From Janthinobacterium sp. FW305-129 (GTDB lineage Bacteria > Pseudomonadota > Gammaproteobacteria > Burkholderiales > Burkholderiaceae_D): a DNA stretch of 64,000 bases. The notes under the pieces are model-generated. The model was not told the origin of the DNA. It saw nothing but the letters and a program-made list of their open reading frames with translations, and searched no databases. Positions 63,961 to 64,000 of the stretch are shown piece by piece (positions within the stretch are counted from its first letter, which is position 1; each line of letters starts with the position of its first letter). The DNA lies in contig NZ_JACYMM010000002.1 in NCBI RefSeq assembly GCF_020858115.1, positions 1 through 64,000 on the forward strand, given 5' to 3'. The translations under genes were made by a program, and so were the position numbers.

Positions 63961-64000
63961 CGTCGGACATACTCCATCAGGATTGAGTGCACTTCAGCGG
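63957..64000 (-). CDS. C-terminal tail of a further gene (partial)
   Basis: On the minus strand an open frame runs in from beyond the right edge and ends AEVHSILMEYVRR with its TGA overlapping the next gene's ATG (ATGA, 4 bases). The overlap matches the coupling style of this operon. Only about 13 codons are visible, so the product is not identifiable. Confidence 0.5.
   Translation of the reverse strand, partial: AEVHSILMEYVRR

Overview
The window reads as chromosomal DNA of a betaproteobacterium of the Oxalobacteraceae, most likely Janthinobacterium or a near relative. This is inferred from GC-rich coding sequence, a betaproteobacterial porin, the cysB / TSUP-cysI-DUF934-cysH-cysD-cysN-cobA sulfur cluster, divergent rpsT and murJ, PEP-CTERM proteins, and protein sequences that look like that family. 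No insertion sequence, phage, CRISPR array or tRNA was seen. Almost all of the window is intact, tightly packed genes, many overlapping by 1-8 bases.

Left part (1-13.9 kb): the left edge carries the promoters and boxA leader of an rRNA operon that runs leftwards out of the window. Then come a LytS/LytTR two-component pair, an orphan NarX-type kinase, a porin and a methyltransferase. Next is assimilatory sulfate reduction: cysB is divergent from a run of a TSUP permease, cysI, DUF934, cysH (APS-reductase type), cysD, cysN and cobA. The logic is sulfate to APS (CysDN), to sulfite (CysH), to sulfide (CysI with siroheme); CobA, and CbiX 2 kb further on, supply siroheme.

Middle part (14-44.5 kb): lptF-lptG-cbiX-stealth form an overlapping operon divergent from pepA. 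A small operon follows (lipoprotein, CreA, DUF1653, unknown), then xthA, a six-PAS GGDEF/EAL-type protein, an orphan PrpR-type sigma54 activator with a phytanoyl-CoA dioxygenase-like gene, an exported alpha/beta hydrolase, a second LytS/LytTR pair, a tricorn-like protease, clpS-clpA, a cold-shock gene, icd, an RluE-type pseudouridine synthase, a small repeat protein, DUF192, rpsT and murJ.

Right part (44.5-64 kb) is the most unusual. An eleven-gene minus-strand operon (54.7 to 45.3 kb) encodes a compact type II secretion / MSHA-like apparatus: major pseudopilin, GspF, GspE, PilM/N/O/P-like proteins, secretin and three more pseudopilins. It is flanked by PEP-CTERM proteins, a lone inhibitor-I9 protein, and a large ExeM/NucH-type extracellular nuclease whose promoter region carries a good Pho-box candidate. 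The end holds a TIGR03790-family protein, manC and a second sugar nucleotidyltransferase, with the tail of a further gene at the right edge; this looks like one end of an exopolysaccharide locus. No exosortase or prepilin peptidase is present in the window.
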